From Terrimesophilobacter sp963702165 (lineage in GTDB: Bacteria; Actinomycetota; Actinomycetes; Actinomycetales; Microbacteriaceae), in the NCBI GenBank assembly GCA_963702165.1, contig OY969722.1, forward strand, positions 2,542,001 to 2,606,000: 64,000 nucleotides of DNA, in the 5' to 3' direction. Each line of letters starts with the position of its first letter. The stretch's first letter is position 1. The notes below the pieces were generated by a model. The model was not told where the DNA came from, made no database searches, and saw only the letters and a program-made list of their open reading frames with translations. The translations under genes were made by a program, and so were the position numbers. Below are positions 20,063 through 28,140 of this stretch, piece by piece.

Positions 20063-20950
20063 ATGTCGATCTTTCTGAACAAGGACTCCAAGGTCATCGT
20101 GCAGGGCATCACCGGCAGCGAGGGCACCAAGCACACCGCGCTCATGCTGAAGGCCGGCACCAACGTGGTCGGCGGCGTGAACGCGCGCAAGGCCGGCACG
20201 ACCGTGCTGCACGGCGATGTCGAGCTGCCGGTGTTCGGCACCGTCGCCGAGGCGATCGAGAAGACGGGAGCGGATGTCTCAATCGCGTTCGTCCCGCCGG
20301 CGTTCACCAAGGACGCGATGATCGAGGCCATCGACGCCGAGATCCCGCTGCTCGTTGTGATCACCGAAGGTGTGCCGGTCGGCGACACCGCCGAGGCTTG
20401 GGCGTACGCGACCAGCAAGGGCAACACGACTCGCATCATCGGCCCGAACTGCCCCGGCATCATCACTCCGGACGAGGCTCTCGTCGGCATCACCCCGGCG
20501 AACATCACCGGCAAGGGACCGATCGGGCTGGTCTCGAAGTCGGGCACCCTGACCTACCAGATGATGTACGAGCTGCGTGATCTGGGCTTCTCCACCGCGA
20601 TCGGCATCGGCGGCGACCCGGTCATCGGGACCACCCACATCGACGCGCTCGCCGCGTTCGAGGCCGACCCCGAAACCAAGGCGATCGTGATGATCGGTGA
20701 GATCGGTGGCGACGCCGAGGAGCGCGCTGCCGACTTCATCAAGGCGAACGTCACCAAGCCGGTCGTCGGCTACGTCGCGGGCTTCACCGCGCCGGAGGGC
20801 AAGACGATGGGTCACGCCGGCGCGATCGTGTCCGGCTCTGCCGGCACCGCGCAGGCGAAGAAGGAAGCACTCGAGGCCGCGGGCGTGAAGGTCGGCAAGA
20901 CCCCGTCCGAGACCGCGACGCTCATGCGCGAGGTGCTCGCCTCGCTATAA
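20063..20950 (+). CDS. sucD: Succinyl-CoA synthetase alpha subunit
   Basis: The alpha subunit, binding CoA and carrying the phosphohistidine. The 295 residues include ITGSEGTKHT, GPNCPGIITPDEA, SKSGTLTYQM and GHAGAIVSGSAGTAQAKKEAL, whose His is the phosphorylated residue. A purine-rich AGGAAAAAAAG precedes ATG 20063. A tight hairpin terminator follows at 20984. Confidence 0.97.
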   Translation: MSIFLNKDSKVIVQGITGSEGTKHTALMLKAGTNVVGGVNARKAGTTVLHGDVELPVFGTVAEAIEKTGADVSIAFVPPAFTKDAMIEAIDAEIPLLVVITEGVPVGDTAEAWAYATSKGNTTRIIGPNCPGIITPDEALVGITPANITGKGPIGLVSKSGTLTYQMMYELRDLGFSTAIGIGGDPVIGTTHIDALAAFEADPETKAIVMIGEIGGDAEERAADFIKANVTKPVVGYVAGFTAPEGKTMGHAGAIVSGSAGTAQAKKEALEAAGVKVGKTPSETATLMREVLASL

Positions 20951-21349
20951 GGGGTGGTGGCATCCGGACGCCGACCCTTGAACGGCCCGTCTTCGGACGG
21001 GCCCGGTCGCGTCGCGGCCATATCCATTTTCATCGAATGCAGTGACCAACGGGCCAAAACCCGTTTCGTCCTCCCATCGCAGATCGAACGCGGCGCTCAA
21101 ATGTTCTTCGATCGCTCCGAGTAACTCGGCCGCGTACGCATCCAGCTCCTCTGCCGATGGCCCCGCCAGTATTGCTTCGGCGTCGATATCCGCGTGACCC
21201 GGGTAGTTCGCCCAGTCCACAGTGACCGACTCGCCTGATTCCGTCGTGTACGTGGTCTTCGGTGATGGCACACAGCCGGAAAGAGTTGCCACGGACAGCA
21301 CGCCAACCACCATGAGTACGCCACTCCGTACGGTGTGAAGAGTTCTCAT
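20945..21349 (-). pseudogene. Small lipoprotein, probably C-terminally altered
   Basis: It begins MRTLHTVRSGVLMVVGVLSVATLSGC, a good lipoprotein signal with lipobox LSGC, and continues about 85 plausible residues (TTESGESVTVDWANYPGHADI). The last 24 or so residues are simply the antisense of the sucD terminator, and the stop lies inside the end of sucD. This suggests loss of the original C-terminus. Function is not recognised. Confidence 0.55.
20984..21003 (+). terminator. sucCD terminator hairpin with TTCG loop
   Basis: GGCCCGTC, loop TTCG, GACGGGCC: a perfect eight-base stem closed by a UUCG tetraloop, 34 bases after the sucD stop. It has no T-run. Confidence 0.75.
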
Positions 21350-21437
21350 GTGCCGAGTAAAGCACTAGAACCGTCGGATGTCACTCACTCAAGCGGAGGA
21401 GAGGGCACACTCGAAGGTTACCCTCGCATCCGTTACC

Positions 21438-21516
21438 GAAAATGCAGGAGTTCGGGCGCGAAACGTGCCCATGGGCGTCGGCACGCGGCGTTTCCCGGCG
21501 GATCTCCTGCATTTTC
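21438..21516. repeat. TGCAGGAG inverted repeat with long loop
   Basis: GAAAATGCAGGAG at 21438-21450 is repeated inverted at 21504-21516, 53 bases apart, with further partial pairing inside. The gap lies between a minus-strand lipoprotein gene and the plus-strand DUF6350 gene, that is between two 5' ends. It shares the TGCAGGA word with repeats near 26.4, 39.6 and 56.0 kb. Confidence 0.55.
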
Positions 21517-21578
21517 ATCAAGGCGAACGGCGGGGGCGGCGGGATCGGATGCGGGGGCGCCGGTAGCCTCGACACGAC

Positions 21579-22818
21579 ATGAACCGCCCGCTCACCGCCC
21601 TGTTCGCCGCACTCGAGGCGCTGCTCGTCGCCGGCATCGGCATCGGCCTGCCGCTCGTGCCGCTGACCCTGCTCTGGGCGTACCAATACGGTCTCCAGGT
21701 CGACTGGGTCGTGTTCTGGCGCGGCTCGGTGGACGTGTGGCTGCTCGGGCACGGCGCGGATGTGCGCTTTATGCTCGATCCACTCGTCGCGGCATCCGTG
21801 GGATTCGAGGGGGCGGGTGAGTCGTTCCCGATCACCATCGCCGGCCTCGGCTTCGGGCTGCTCACGCTGCTGCTCGCACAGCGAGCCGGGCGCCGGATCG
21901 CCGAGACTCCGCACCGTCTGGTGGGCATCGGCACTGCACTCATGGTCTTCTTCGGCATCTCACTCGGCGTCACCCTCAGCGCGCTGCACCCGCTCGCGCG
22001 ACCCTCGATCTGGCAGGGCGCTCTGCTGCCGACGCTGGTGTTCGCGCTCGGACTGTGCATCGGCTCGGAGATCGCCCGAGCACGGCTGCGCGGCCAGCGC
22101 ACACAGGAGAAGGAGAGCATCGTCACGCGGCTGATGGACCGCGTGCCGGTCGATATCCGGCTCGTCGCGGGTCAGATCCTGCGCGGAGGCACCGTGGCGG
22201 TCGCCGTGCTGACGGCCGCGGCCGCCGTCGCGACGACCGTGCTCATCGCCACCAGTTACGGCAGCATCATCGCGCTCTACGAGGGCATCCACGCCGGCGT
22301 GCTCGGAGGCGTCAGCCTCACGCTCGGCCAGCTGGCGTTCATCCCCAACCTGGTCGTCTGGGCCGCCAGTTGGCTCGTCGGTCCCGGGTTCGCGCTCGGC
22401 ACCGGCTCGTCGGTGAGTCCACTCGGCACGCAGCCTCGGGCCGGTTCCGGCCGTCCCGATGTTCGGCGCGCTCCCGGCGGGGGATCTGGCGTTCGGATTC
22501 CTCGGCCTGCTCGTTCCGGTACTCGCCGGCCTGCTCGCCGGACTCATGGTCCGCTCCCGGCTGGGCGACCGCTCGACGCTCGAACTGGTCGGCATCGGAG
22601 CCGGCATCGGAGTGCTCGGCGGCGCCCTCCTCGGCGCGCTCGCCGCCGCATCCGCCGGGGCGCTCGGGCCGGGGCGCCTGGTCGACGTCGGCCCCAACCC
22701 GTGGCTCGTCGCGGCGTTCGCCGCGCTCGAGTTCGGCATTCCGGCGATCCTCGGCCTGGTCTCCGTCCGCGCTCGCGAATTCGTCACGACGGCGCGAGGG
22801 GCCAGCGCAGAGCAATAG
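21579..22818 (+). CDS. DUF6350 multi-spanning membrane protein (one frame break)
   Basis: About 412 residues with roughly nine hydrophobic helices, from MNRPLTALFAALEALLVAGIG to REFVTTARGASAEQ. The family is found between sucCD and purN in many actinobacteria and is sometimes named PerM-like; its function is not established. As given, the frame changes near 22433. Removing one C there joins GTQ to LGPVPAVPMFGALPAGDL and restores one reading frame to the stop at 22818. The extra base looks like the same class of single insertion seen at 34.8-48.9 kb. Confidence 0.75.
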
Positions 22819-22830
22819 GCTCAATGAGTG
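22816..22830 (+). promoter_or_regulatory. -10 box (TAGGCT) for leaderless purN transcript
   Basis: TAGGCT at 22816-22821 ends six bases before the purN GTG at 22828 and overlaps the DUF6350 stop codon. Confidence 0.45.
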
Positions 22831-23415
22831 CTGAAAGTCGTCGTGCTGATCTCCGGCGCGGGATCCAACCTGCGCGCGCTGATCGACGCGACAACGACAC
22901 CCGGCTTCCCGGCCAGCATCGTCGCCGTGGGCGCCGACCGGCCGGCGAGCGGCCTGACGCACGCGACCGAAGCCGGCATCTCCACCTTCCAGGTGCCCTG
23001 GTCAGAGCATCCGGACCGCGAGTCCTGGGGACAGGCGCTGGCCGCTCACCTGCGCACCCTTGACGCCGACCTCATCGTGCTCAGCGGACTGATGCGCCTC
23101 CTGCCGACGAGCGTCGTCGAGGAGTTCAGCCCGCGCATCCTGAACACCCACCCGGCATTCCTGCCCGAGTTCCCGGGCGCGCACGCGGTGCGCGATGCGA
23201 TCGCCGCAGGCGTGCCCGAGACCGGGGCATCAATCATCGTCGTCGACAGCGGTGTCGACAGCGGGCCGATCCTTGCCCAGCGGCGCATCCCAGTGCTCGC
23301 CGACGACAGCGAGGACACCCTTCACGAACGCATCAAGATCATCGAGCGGGAGCTCCTGGTGAGCACCGTCCGCGACATCGCAACCGGCACCATCACCCTC
23401 GAGGAGTACGCATGA
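22828..23415 (+). CDS. purN: Phosphoribosylglycinamide formyltransferase
   Basis: Transfers the formyl group of 10-formyl-THF to GAR in purine synthesis. The 195-residue protein has GAGSNLRALID, the catalytic segment LNTHPAFLPEFPGAHAVRDA and VVDSGVDSGPILAQ. The GTG start follows TAGGCT by six bases. Its stop overlaps the purH ATG by four bases (ATGA), so the two are translationally coupled. The folate donor would come from the folD/glyA pathway at 56-58 kb. Confidence 0.95.
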   Translation: MLKVVVLISGAGSNLRALIDATTTPGFPASIVAVGADRPASGLTHATEAGISTFQVPWSEHPDRESWGQALAAHLRTLDADLIVLSGLMRLLPTSVVEEFSPRILNTHPAFLPEFPGAHAVRDAIAAGVPETGASIIVVDSGVDSGPILAQRRIPVLADDSEDTLHERIKIIERELLVSTVRDIATGTITLEEYA

Positions 23416-24977
23416 ACACCACAGAGCACGGCCGGGATGTCGTCCCGATCAAGCGCGCTCTCATTTCGGTGAGCGACAAGTCGGGCTTGCTCGAACTCGC
23501 GGCAGCGCTCGCCGCGGCCGGGGTCGAACTCGTCTCCACAGGGTCGACCGCGAAGATGATCGCGGATGCCGGGCATCCGGTCATCGAGGTCAGCCAGGTC
23601 ACCGGCTTCCCCGAGTCCCTCGACGGTCGCGTGAAGACCCTGCACCCGTCGATCCACGCGGGCATCCTCGCCGACCTGCGCCTGGACTCTCACCAGCAGG
23701 AGCTCGAGAGCCTGGAGATCGCTCCGTTCGAACTCGTCGTCGTCAATCTGTACCCGTTCGTCGAAACGGTCGCCAGCGGGGCGGCTCCGGATGCGGTGAT
23801 CGAGCAGATCGACATCGGCGGTCCGGCGATGGTGCGGTCCGCGGCGAAGAACCACGCCAACGTCGCGGTCGTCGTCTCGCCGGCGAACTACCCGTCGATC
23901 ATCAAGTCGGTGATGGTGGGCGGCACGACCCTCGCGCAGCGCCAGCGACTCGCCGGTGAGGCGTTCGCGCACACCGCCGCCTACGACACCGCGGTTGCGC
24001 GCTGGTTCGCCGACACCCTGGGTGTGCGGGCGACGAACCCGCACCAGGACGATCTCGAGCTGCATTACGTGCAGCCGCGCGCGTTGCGCTACGGGGAGAA
24101 CGCCCACCAGCCGGCGACGCTGTACGTGTCACCGGATGGCCGGGGCATCGCACAGGCTCAGCAGCTGCACGGCAAGGAGATGTCGTACAACAACTACGTC
24201 GACGCCGACGCGGCGCTGCGTGCAGCTTTCGATTTCGACGAGCCGGCCGTGGCCATCATCAAGCACGCCAACCCGTGCGGGATCGCGACCGCCGACACCA
24301 TCGAGGCAGCGCACGAGCGCGCGCACGCGTGCGACCCGGTCTCGGCGTTCGGCGGTGTGATCGCCGCCAACCGTGCCATCGACGCCGCGGCCGCCGAGTC
24401 AATTCGCGACATCTTCACCGAGGTGATCGTCGCGCCTGACTTCACCCCGGAAGCCATCGAGCTGCTGACCGCGAAGAAGAACCTGCGCCTGCTCAAACTT
24501 CCGGTCGGGTACCGTCGCGACGAGCTCGAGCTCCGCCAGCTCTCCGGCGGCCTGCTCACCCAGACGCCAGACACGCGGTTCGCCCCCATCGCGGAGTGGA
24601 CCCTGGTCGCAGGCGACGCGGTCGACGACGCCACCGCCGCCGATCTCGAGTTCGCCTGGCGGGCGGTGCGCGCGGTGAAGTCGAACGCGATCCTGCTGGC
24701 TCGCGGCGGCGCATCCGTCGGCGTCGGGATGGGCCAGGTCAACCGGGTCGACTCGTGCCGCCTCGCCGTCGACCGGGCGGGAGACCGGGCAATCGGCAGC
24801 GTCGCCGCGTCGGACGCGTTCTTCCCCTTCGCGGACGGCCTTCAGATCCTGCTGGACGCGGGCGTAACCGCGGTCGTCCAGCCGGGCGGCTCGATCCGCG
24901 ACGAGGAGGTCATCGAGGCGGCGCGAGCCGCGGGCGTGACCATGTACTTCACCGGCGAACGCCACTTTGCCCATTAG
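23412..24977 (+). CDS. purH: Bifunctional AICAR transformylase / IMP cyclohydrolase
   Basis: Catalyses the last two steps of IMP synthesis. The 521-residue protein has an N-terminal MGS-like cyclohydrolase domain (RALISVSDKSGLLELA, STGSTAKMI) and a C-terminal transformylase domain with LRYGENAHQPATLY, KHANPCGIA and the closing QPGGSIRDEEVIEAA with YFTGERHFAH. Length is normal. It is coupled to purN by a four-base overlap. Confidence 0.97.
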   Translation: MNTTEHGRDVVPIKRALISVSDKSGLLELAAALAAAGVELVSTGSTAKMIADAGHPVIEVSQVTGFPESLDGRVKTLHPSIHAGILADLRLDSHQQELESLEIAPFELVVVNLYPFVETVASGAAPDAVIEQIDIGGPAMVRSAAKNHANVAVVVSPANYPSIIKSVMVGGTTLAQRQRLAGEAFAHTAAYDTAVARWFADTLGVRATNPHQDDLELHYVQPRALRYGENAHQPATLYVSPDGRGIAQAQQLHGKEMSYNNYVDADAALRAAFDFDEPAVAIIKHANPCGIATADTIEAAHERAHACDPVSAFGGVIAANRAIDAAAAESIRDIFTEVIVAPDFTPEAIELLTAKKNLRLLKLPVGYRRDELELRQLSGGLLTQTPDTRFAPIAEWTLVAGDAVDDATAADLEFAWRAVRAVKSNAILLARGGASVGVGMGQVNRVDSCRLAVDRAGDRAIGSVAASDAFFPFADGLQILLDAGVTAVVQPGGSIRDEEVIEAARAAGVTMYFTGERHFAH

Positions 24978-25014
24978 AACTGTGCGACCTACAAGCGCCC
25001 GGACAAGGAGCACC

Positions 25015-26241
25015 ATGGATTCACCTGCAACGCCCGCACTCGTGCGTCGAATCGCCGCGGGAGTCGCCGCTGGATTCACCTCGGCCGCCGTCACCCATTT
25101 CCTCTGCCTGTTCGTGTTCTTCCTGGCCTCCGCCGCGAACCCGGAGGCGTTCCGGCAGCTGAACGACTACTTCCTGCCCTCCAGCCTGCTGCTCTTCGTG
25201 CTGCTGTCGCTGATCGCCGTGTTCGACGGATTGCGGCGCTGGTACATCGCGATTCCGGCTGCGCTCGTCGCGGCCGTGCTCGCGGCGTTCGCCGGCACGA
25301 CCATCGCACTCGGCGCGACCGGTGTCGTGCTTGACGCGGTCGCCCTCGAATTCGTGGCGCGATCCCTCGCCGGCCCCAACCTGGCCTTCATCATCTTCGC
25401 GACGCTGGTCACCGCGACGGTGGGCCGCCGCGTGTGGTCGCTGATCGCAGGCGGCAAGCTGGATTCGCCGCGCATCCGGGACCGCCGCGTCGCACTGGTC
25501 AGGCTGCCAGCGGGCAACCTCGCCGACGGCATCGTGACGCACCAGGCGCGGGTCGGCATCGACACCGACCTCGCCGACCGGCAGTGGGACGAGTACGTGA
25601 GCGCGCTCGACGAGCACGGCTGGGACACCGTCGAAGTGCCTGTGGCACCGGATGCCGCTGACTCGGTGTTCGTCGAGGACACCGTGGTGATGTTCGGCGA
25701 GCTCGCGGTCGTGACGAGCCCCGGTGCCGACACACGGCGCGGGGAGACCGCCGCTGTCGAGGAGACCGTGCGCGAGCTGGGGCTGCGGGTCGAGCGGATC
25801 GAGCTGCCGGGCACCCTCGAGGGTGGGGATGTCCTCAAGGTCGGCACGACCGTGTACGTCGGGCGCAGCGGACGGACCAACGCGGAAGGCATCCGGCAGC
25901 TGCGCGCCCTGGTGAGCCACCTCGGCTACACGGTCGTCGCGGTGCCGGTGTCGAAGGTGCTGCACCTGAAGACCGCGGTCACCGCCCTGCCGGATGGGAC
26001 AGTCATCGGCTACGCGCCGAACGTGGATGACCCGAACGCGTTCGGGCGGTTCCTCGCGGTGCCGGAGGAGACCGGATCGGCCGTGATCGTGCTCGATGAG
26101 AGCACCGTGCTCATGGCCGCGTCGGCGCCGCAGAGCGCGGAGCTGATCCGCGACCTGGGGTACAAGGTCGTGACGGTCGACATCTCCGAGTTCGAGAAGC
26201 TCGAGGGCTGCGTCACCTGCCTGAGCGTGCGCGTGCGCTGA
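25015..26241 (+). CDS. ddaH: Membrane-fused dimethylarginine dimethylaminohydrolase-like protein
   Basis: 408 residues in two parts. Residues 1-150 hold about four transmembrane helices (for example SSLLLFVLLSLIAVF). The rest is a DDAH-type amidinotransferase fold, which in known members hydrolyses methylated arginine to citrulline and an amine. Motifs are FVEDTVVMF, LEGGDVLKVG, the catalytic His in KVLHLKTAVTALPDG and the catalytic Cys in EGCVTCLSV near the C-terminus. AAGGAG precedes ATG 25015. The soluble domain is probably cytoplasmic; the membrane part looks like an unrelated small helix bundle. Substrate is inferred from the family. Confidence 0.85.
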   Translation: MDSPATPALVRRIAAGVAAGFTSAAVTHFLCLFVFFLASAANPEAFRQLNDYFLPSSLLLFVLLSLIAVFDGLRRWYIAIPAALVAAVLAAFAGTTIALGATGVVLDAVALEFVARSLAGPNLAFIIFATLVTATVGRRVWSLIAGGKLDSPRIRDRRVALVRLPAGNLADGIVTHQARVGIDTDLADRQWDEYVSALDEHGWDTVEVPVAPDAADSVFVEDTVVMFGELAVVTSPGADTRRGETAAVEETVRELGLRVERIELPGTLEGGDVLKVGTTVYVGRSGRTNAEGIRQLRALVSHLGYTVVAVPVSKVLHLKTAVTALPDGTVIGYAPNVDDPNAFGRFLAVPEETGSAVIVLDESTVLMAASAPQSAELIRDLGYKVVTVDISEFEKLEGCVTCLSVRVR

Positions 26242-26247
26242 CCTGCT

Positions 26248-26324
26248 CGGTGGTCGAGGGTCTCTCTTTTCGGTGGTCGAGCTTGTCGAGACCCTGTCTC
26301 GGTGGTCGAGCTTGTCGAGACCCT
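26248..26324. repeat. GGTGGTCGAGCTTGTCGAGACC palindromic repeats (one partial, two full)
   Basis: Two full copies (26272-26293 and 26301-26322) and one shortened copy (from about 26249) of a self-complementary hairpin unit lie directly after the ddaH stop. The unit pairs GGTCTCGACAAG with CTTGTCGAGACC-like ends. Copies also occur near 63.61 and 63.71 kb. Confidence 0.8.
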
Positions 26325-26424
26325 GTTATGCAGGACTTTCTCGACCTAACGGCTCCGGATGCCACTGTTTAGGCCATGGCCGGCCACTTTCTCCTGCACA
26401 ACAAGGGATGTCCTGCATAACGGG
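26322..26424. repeat. TCCTGCA-family nested inverted repeat (copy 1)
   Basis: CCTGTTATGCAGGAC at 26322-26336 faces its complement GTCCTGCATAAC at 26410-26421. A second inner word TCCTGCACAACAAGG lies at 26392-26406. The same four-word layout recurs near 39.6 and 56.0 kb. It lies between the 3' ends of ddaH and a minus-strand ABC ATPase gene. Confidence 0.7.
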
Positions 26425-26463
26425 GATGACTTCCGCCGGGTCTCGACAGGATCAAGCGGCGAC

Positions 26464-27183
26464 TCAGCCCGCGGGGACCTCGGCGGCGTGACGACCGCGG
26501 CGGCGGCCGGCATCCGTCAGCCGACCATCGTGAAGCTCGACCACGGTGTCAGCGCGCTGCACGAGCAGCGGGTCGTGGGTCGACACGATCGCGGCGAGCC
26601 CCTGCTTGTGCACGAGCTCGCTGATCAGGTCCATGATCGTCGCGGCGGTGCGGCTGTCCAGCTGCCCGGTGGGCTCATCCGCCAGCAGGATCCTCGGACG
26701 CGACACGATCGCGCGCGCGATACCGACGCGCTGCTGCTGCCCGCCGGACAGCTCGTACGGCCGTTGCGCCGCCTGCCCGCTTAAGCCGACCAGCTCCAGC
26801 GCTTCCGCGACCCTCTCGTCGCGCTCGCTCGCATCCACCCGGGCGATCCGCAGCGGCACCTCGACGTTCTCGGCGGCCGACAGCACCGGAATCAGCCCGA
26901 ATGACTGGAACACGTACGCGAGCTTCTCTCGCCGCACCGCGATGCGATCGTTCTCCGGCATCGCGGTCAGCTCGTCGTCACCGATCCACACGCTCCCCGC
27001 GGTCGGCGCGTCGAGGCCACCAAGCAGGTTCAGCAGGGTGGTCTTGCCAGCGCCGGACGGCCCGCGCACGACCAGCAGCTCGCCCTCGTGCAGTCTCAGG
27101 TCGACGTCGGCGCACGCGTGCACGTCGCCCGCCTCAGTCGAGAAGGTACGGGTCAGACCCTCAGCGCGCAGTGCGATCATCAC
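26464..27183 (-). CDS. ABC transporter ATPase (LolD/MacB type)
   Basis: A 239-residue ATPase with Walker A GPSGAGKTTLLNLLGG, Q-loop FQSFGLIPVLSAAENVEVP, signature LSGGQQQRVGIARA, Walker B RILLADEPTGQLD and a switch His in VSTHDP. The DEPTGQLDS form is typical of ATPases that drive FtsX-type permeases. The GTG at 27183 overlaps the upstream gene's stop by four bases (ATG 27180 is possible). Last gene of a four-gene operon. Confidence 0.92.
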   Translation of the reverse strand: MMIALRAEGLTRTFSTEAGDVHACADVDLRLHEGELLVVRGPSGAGKTTLLNLLGGLDAPTAGSVWIGDDELTAMPENDRIAVRREKLAYVFQSFGLIPVLSAAENVEVPLRIARVDASERDERVAEALELVGLSGQAAQRPYELSGGQQQRVGIARAIVSRPRILLADEPTGQLDSRTAATIMDLISELVHKQGLAAIVSTHDPLLVQRADTVVELHDGRLTDAGRRRGRHAAEVPAG

Positions 27184-28136
27184 TGCTCCTCCTCATCGAC
27201 ATCGGATGCCGCATCCGGCTTCGTCTGCCCCGGCCAGACACCGACGTGGTCAGGCTCGAGCGCGAGCCGCACACGGTCCTTCAGGTCGAGGGCGGCCATG
27301 AACTCATCCGGAAGCTGAAGCCGCCCGACCCGGTCGAGCACGGCGAACTCTTCCGCGACCGCGTGCTCGCGGCCCTCTTCGTCGAGCCGCGTGCTGCGAA
27401 GCACCTCGGTCGAGGTACGCCCGTCACGGATCTGCACGGTGCGCGCGACGTGCTCGGAGACGGTCGGATCGTGCGTCACGATGAGCGTCGTCACCCCGAG
27501 CTCGCGGTTGACGCCACGCATCGCCTCGAGCACGGCCGCCGACGTGGCGTCGTCGAGTTCGCCCGTGGGCTCGTCGGCAAGCAGCACGCGCGGCTCGCCG
27601 ACGATCGCCACCGCGATCGCCACCCGCTGCTGCTCGCCGCCCGACATCTCGGTCGGCTTACGGTCGGCGACGTGCGAGACCTCGAGCAGGTCGAGCACTT
27701 CCGCGATGCGGCGCGCACGCTGGTCACCGCGGAGCTTGCCGGCGATGGCCAGGGTCGCCGCGACGTTCTCGGCGGCCGTCAGGTAGGGGAGCAGGTTGCG
27801 CGAGGTCTGCTGCCAGACGAATCCGACGCTCGATCGGCGGAACGCGACGCGTTCGGCGCTGCCCATCGTGAGCAGATCGTGGCCGGCCACCCGGGCGACA
27901 CCGGCGGTAGGCAAGTCCAGCCCGGACAGGATCGACAGCAGCGTCGACTTGCCGGACCCGGATGCGCCGATCACGGCGACCAATTCGCCCGACTCGATCC
28001 GCAGGTTGAGTCCCTGCAAGGCCTGCACCTCGATCCCCTTCGCGGTGAAGATCCGCACGAGGTCGGAGCAGAGGATGTCCGGTTCGCCTGCGACGCGCGC
28101 TCGCGCGCTCTGGCGGTTCGGGGCGGTCACTGTCAT
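27180..28136 (-). CDS. ABC transporter ATPase with C-terminal extension
   Basis: A 318-residue ATPase: Walker A GASGSGKSTLLSILSG, signature MSGGEQQRVAIAVAI, Walker B RVLLADEPTGELDD, His switch VTHDP. About 80 residues after the core, ending in an acidic SDVDEEEQ, exceed the usual length and are of unknown use. ATG 28136 was chosen because AAGGA precedes it and the permease stop lies four bases away. Two ATPases with two permeases suggest a heteromeric complex or two related systems. Confidence 0.9.
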   Translation of the reverse strand: MTVTAPNRQSARARVAGEPDILCSDLVRIFTAKGIEVQALQGLNLRIESGELVAVIGASGSGKSTLLSILSGLDLPTAGVARVAGHDLLTMGSAERVAFRRSSVGFVWQQTSRNLLPYLTAAENVAATLAIAGKLRGDQRARRIAEVLDLLEVSHVADRKPTEMSGGEQQRVAIAVAIVGEPRVLLADEPTGELDDATSAAVLEAMRGVNRELGVTTLIVTHDPTVSEHVARTVQIRDGRTSTEVLRSTRLDEEGREHAVAEEFAVLDRVGRLQLPDEFMAALDLKDRVRLALEPDHVGVWPGQTKPDAASDVDEEEQ

Positions 28137-28140
28137 GGGT

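Noticed and set aside
19210..20547. Minus-strand open frame of 445 codons across sucC and sucD
   Set aside because: It is antisense to two certain genes and its composition fits a GC-driven shadow frame.
26248..26424. CRISPR array
   Set aside because: The repeats are self-complementary hairpin units with irregular short spacing, not direct repeats with uniform spacers, and there are no cas genes.
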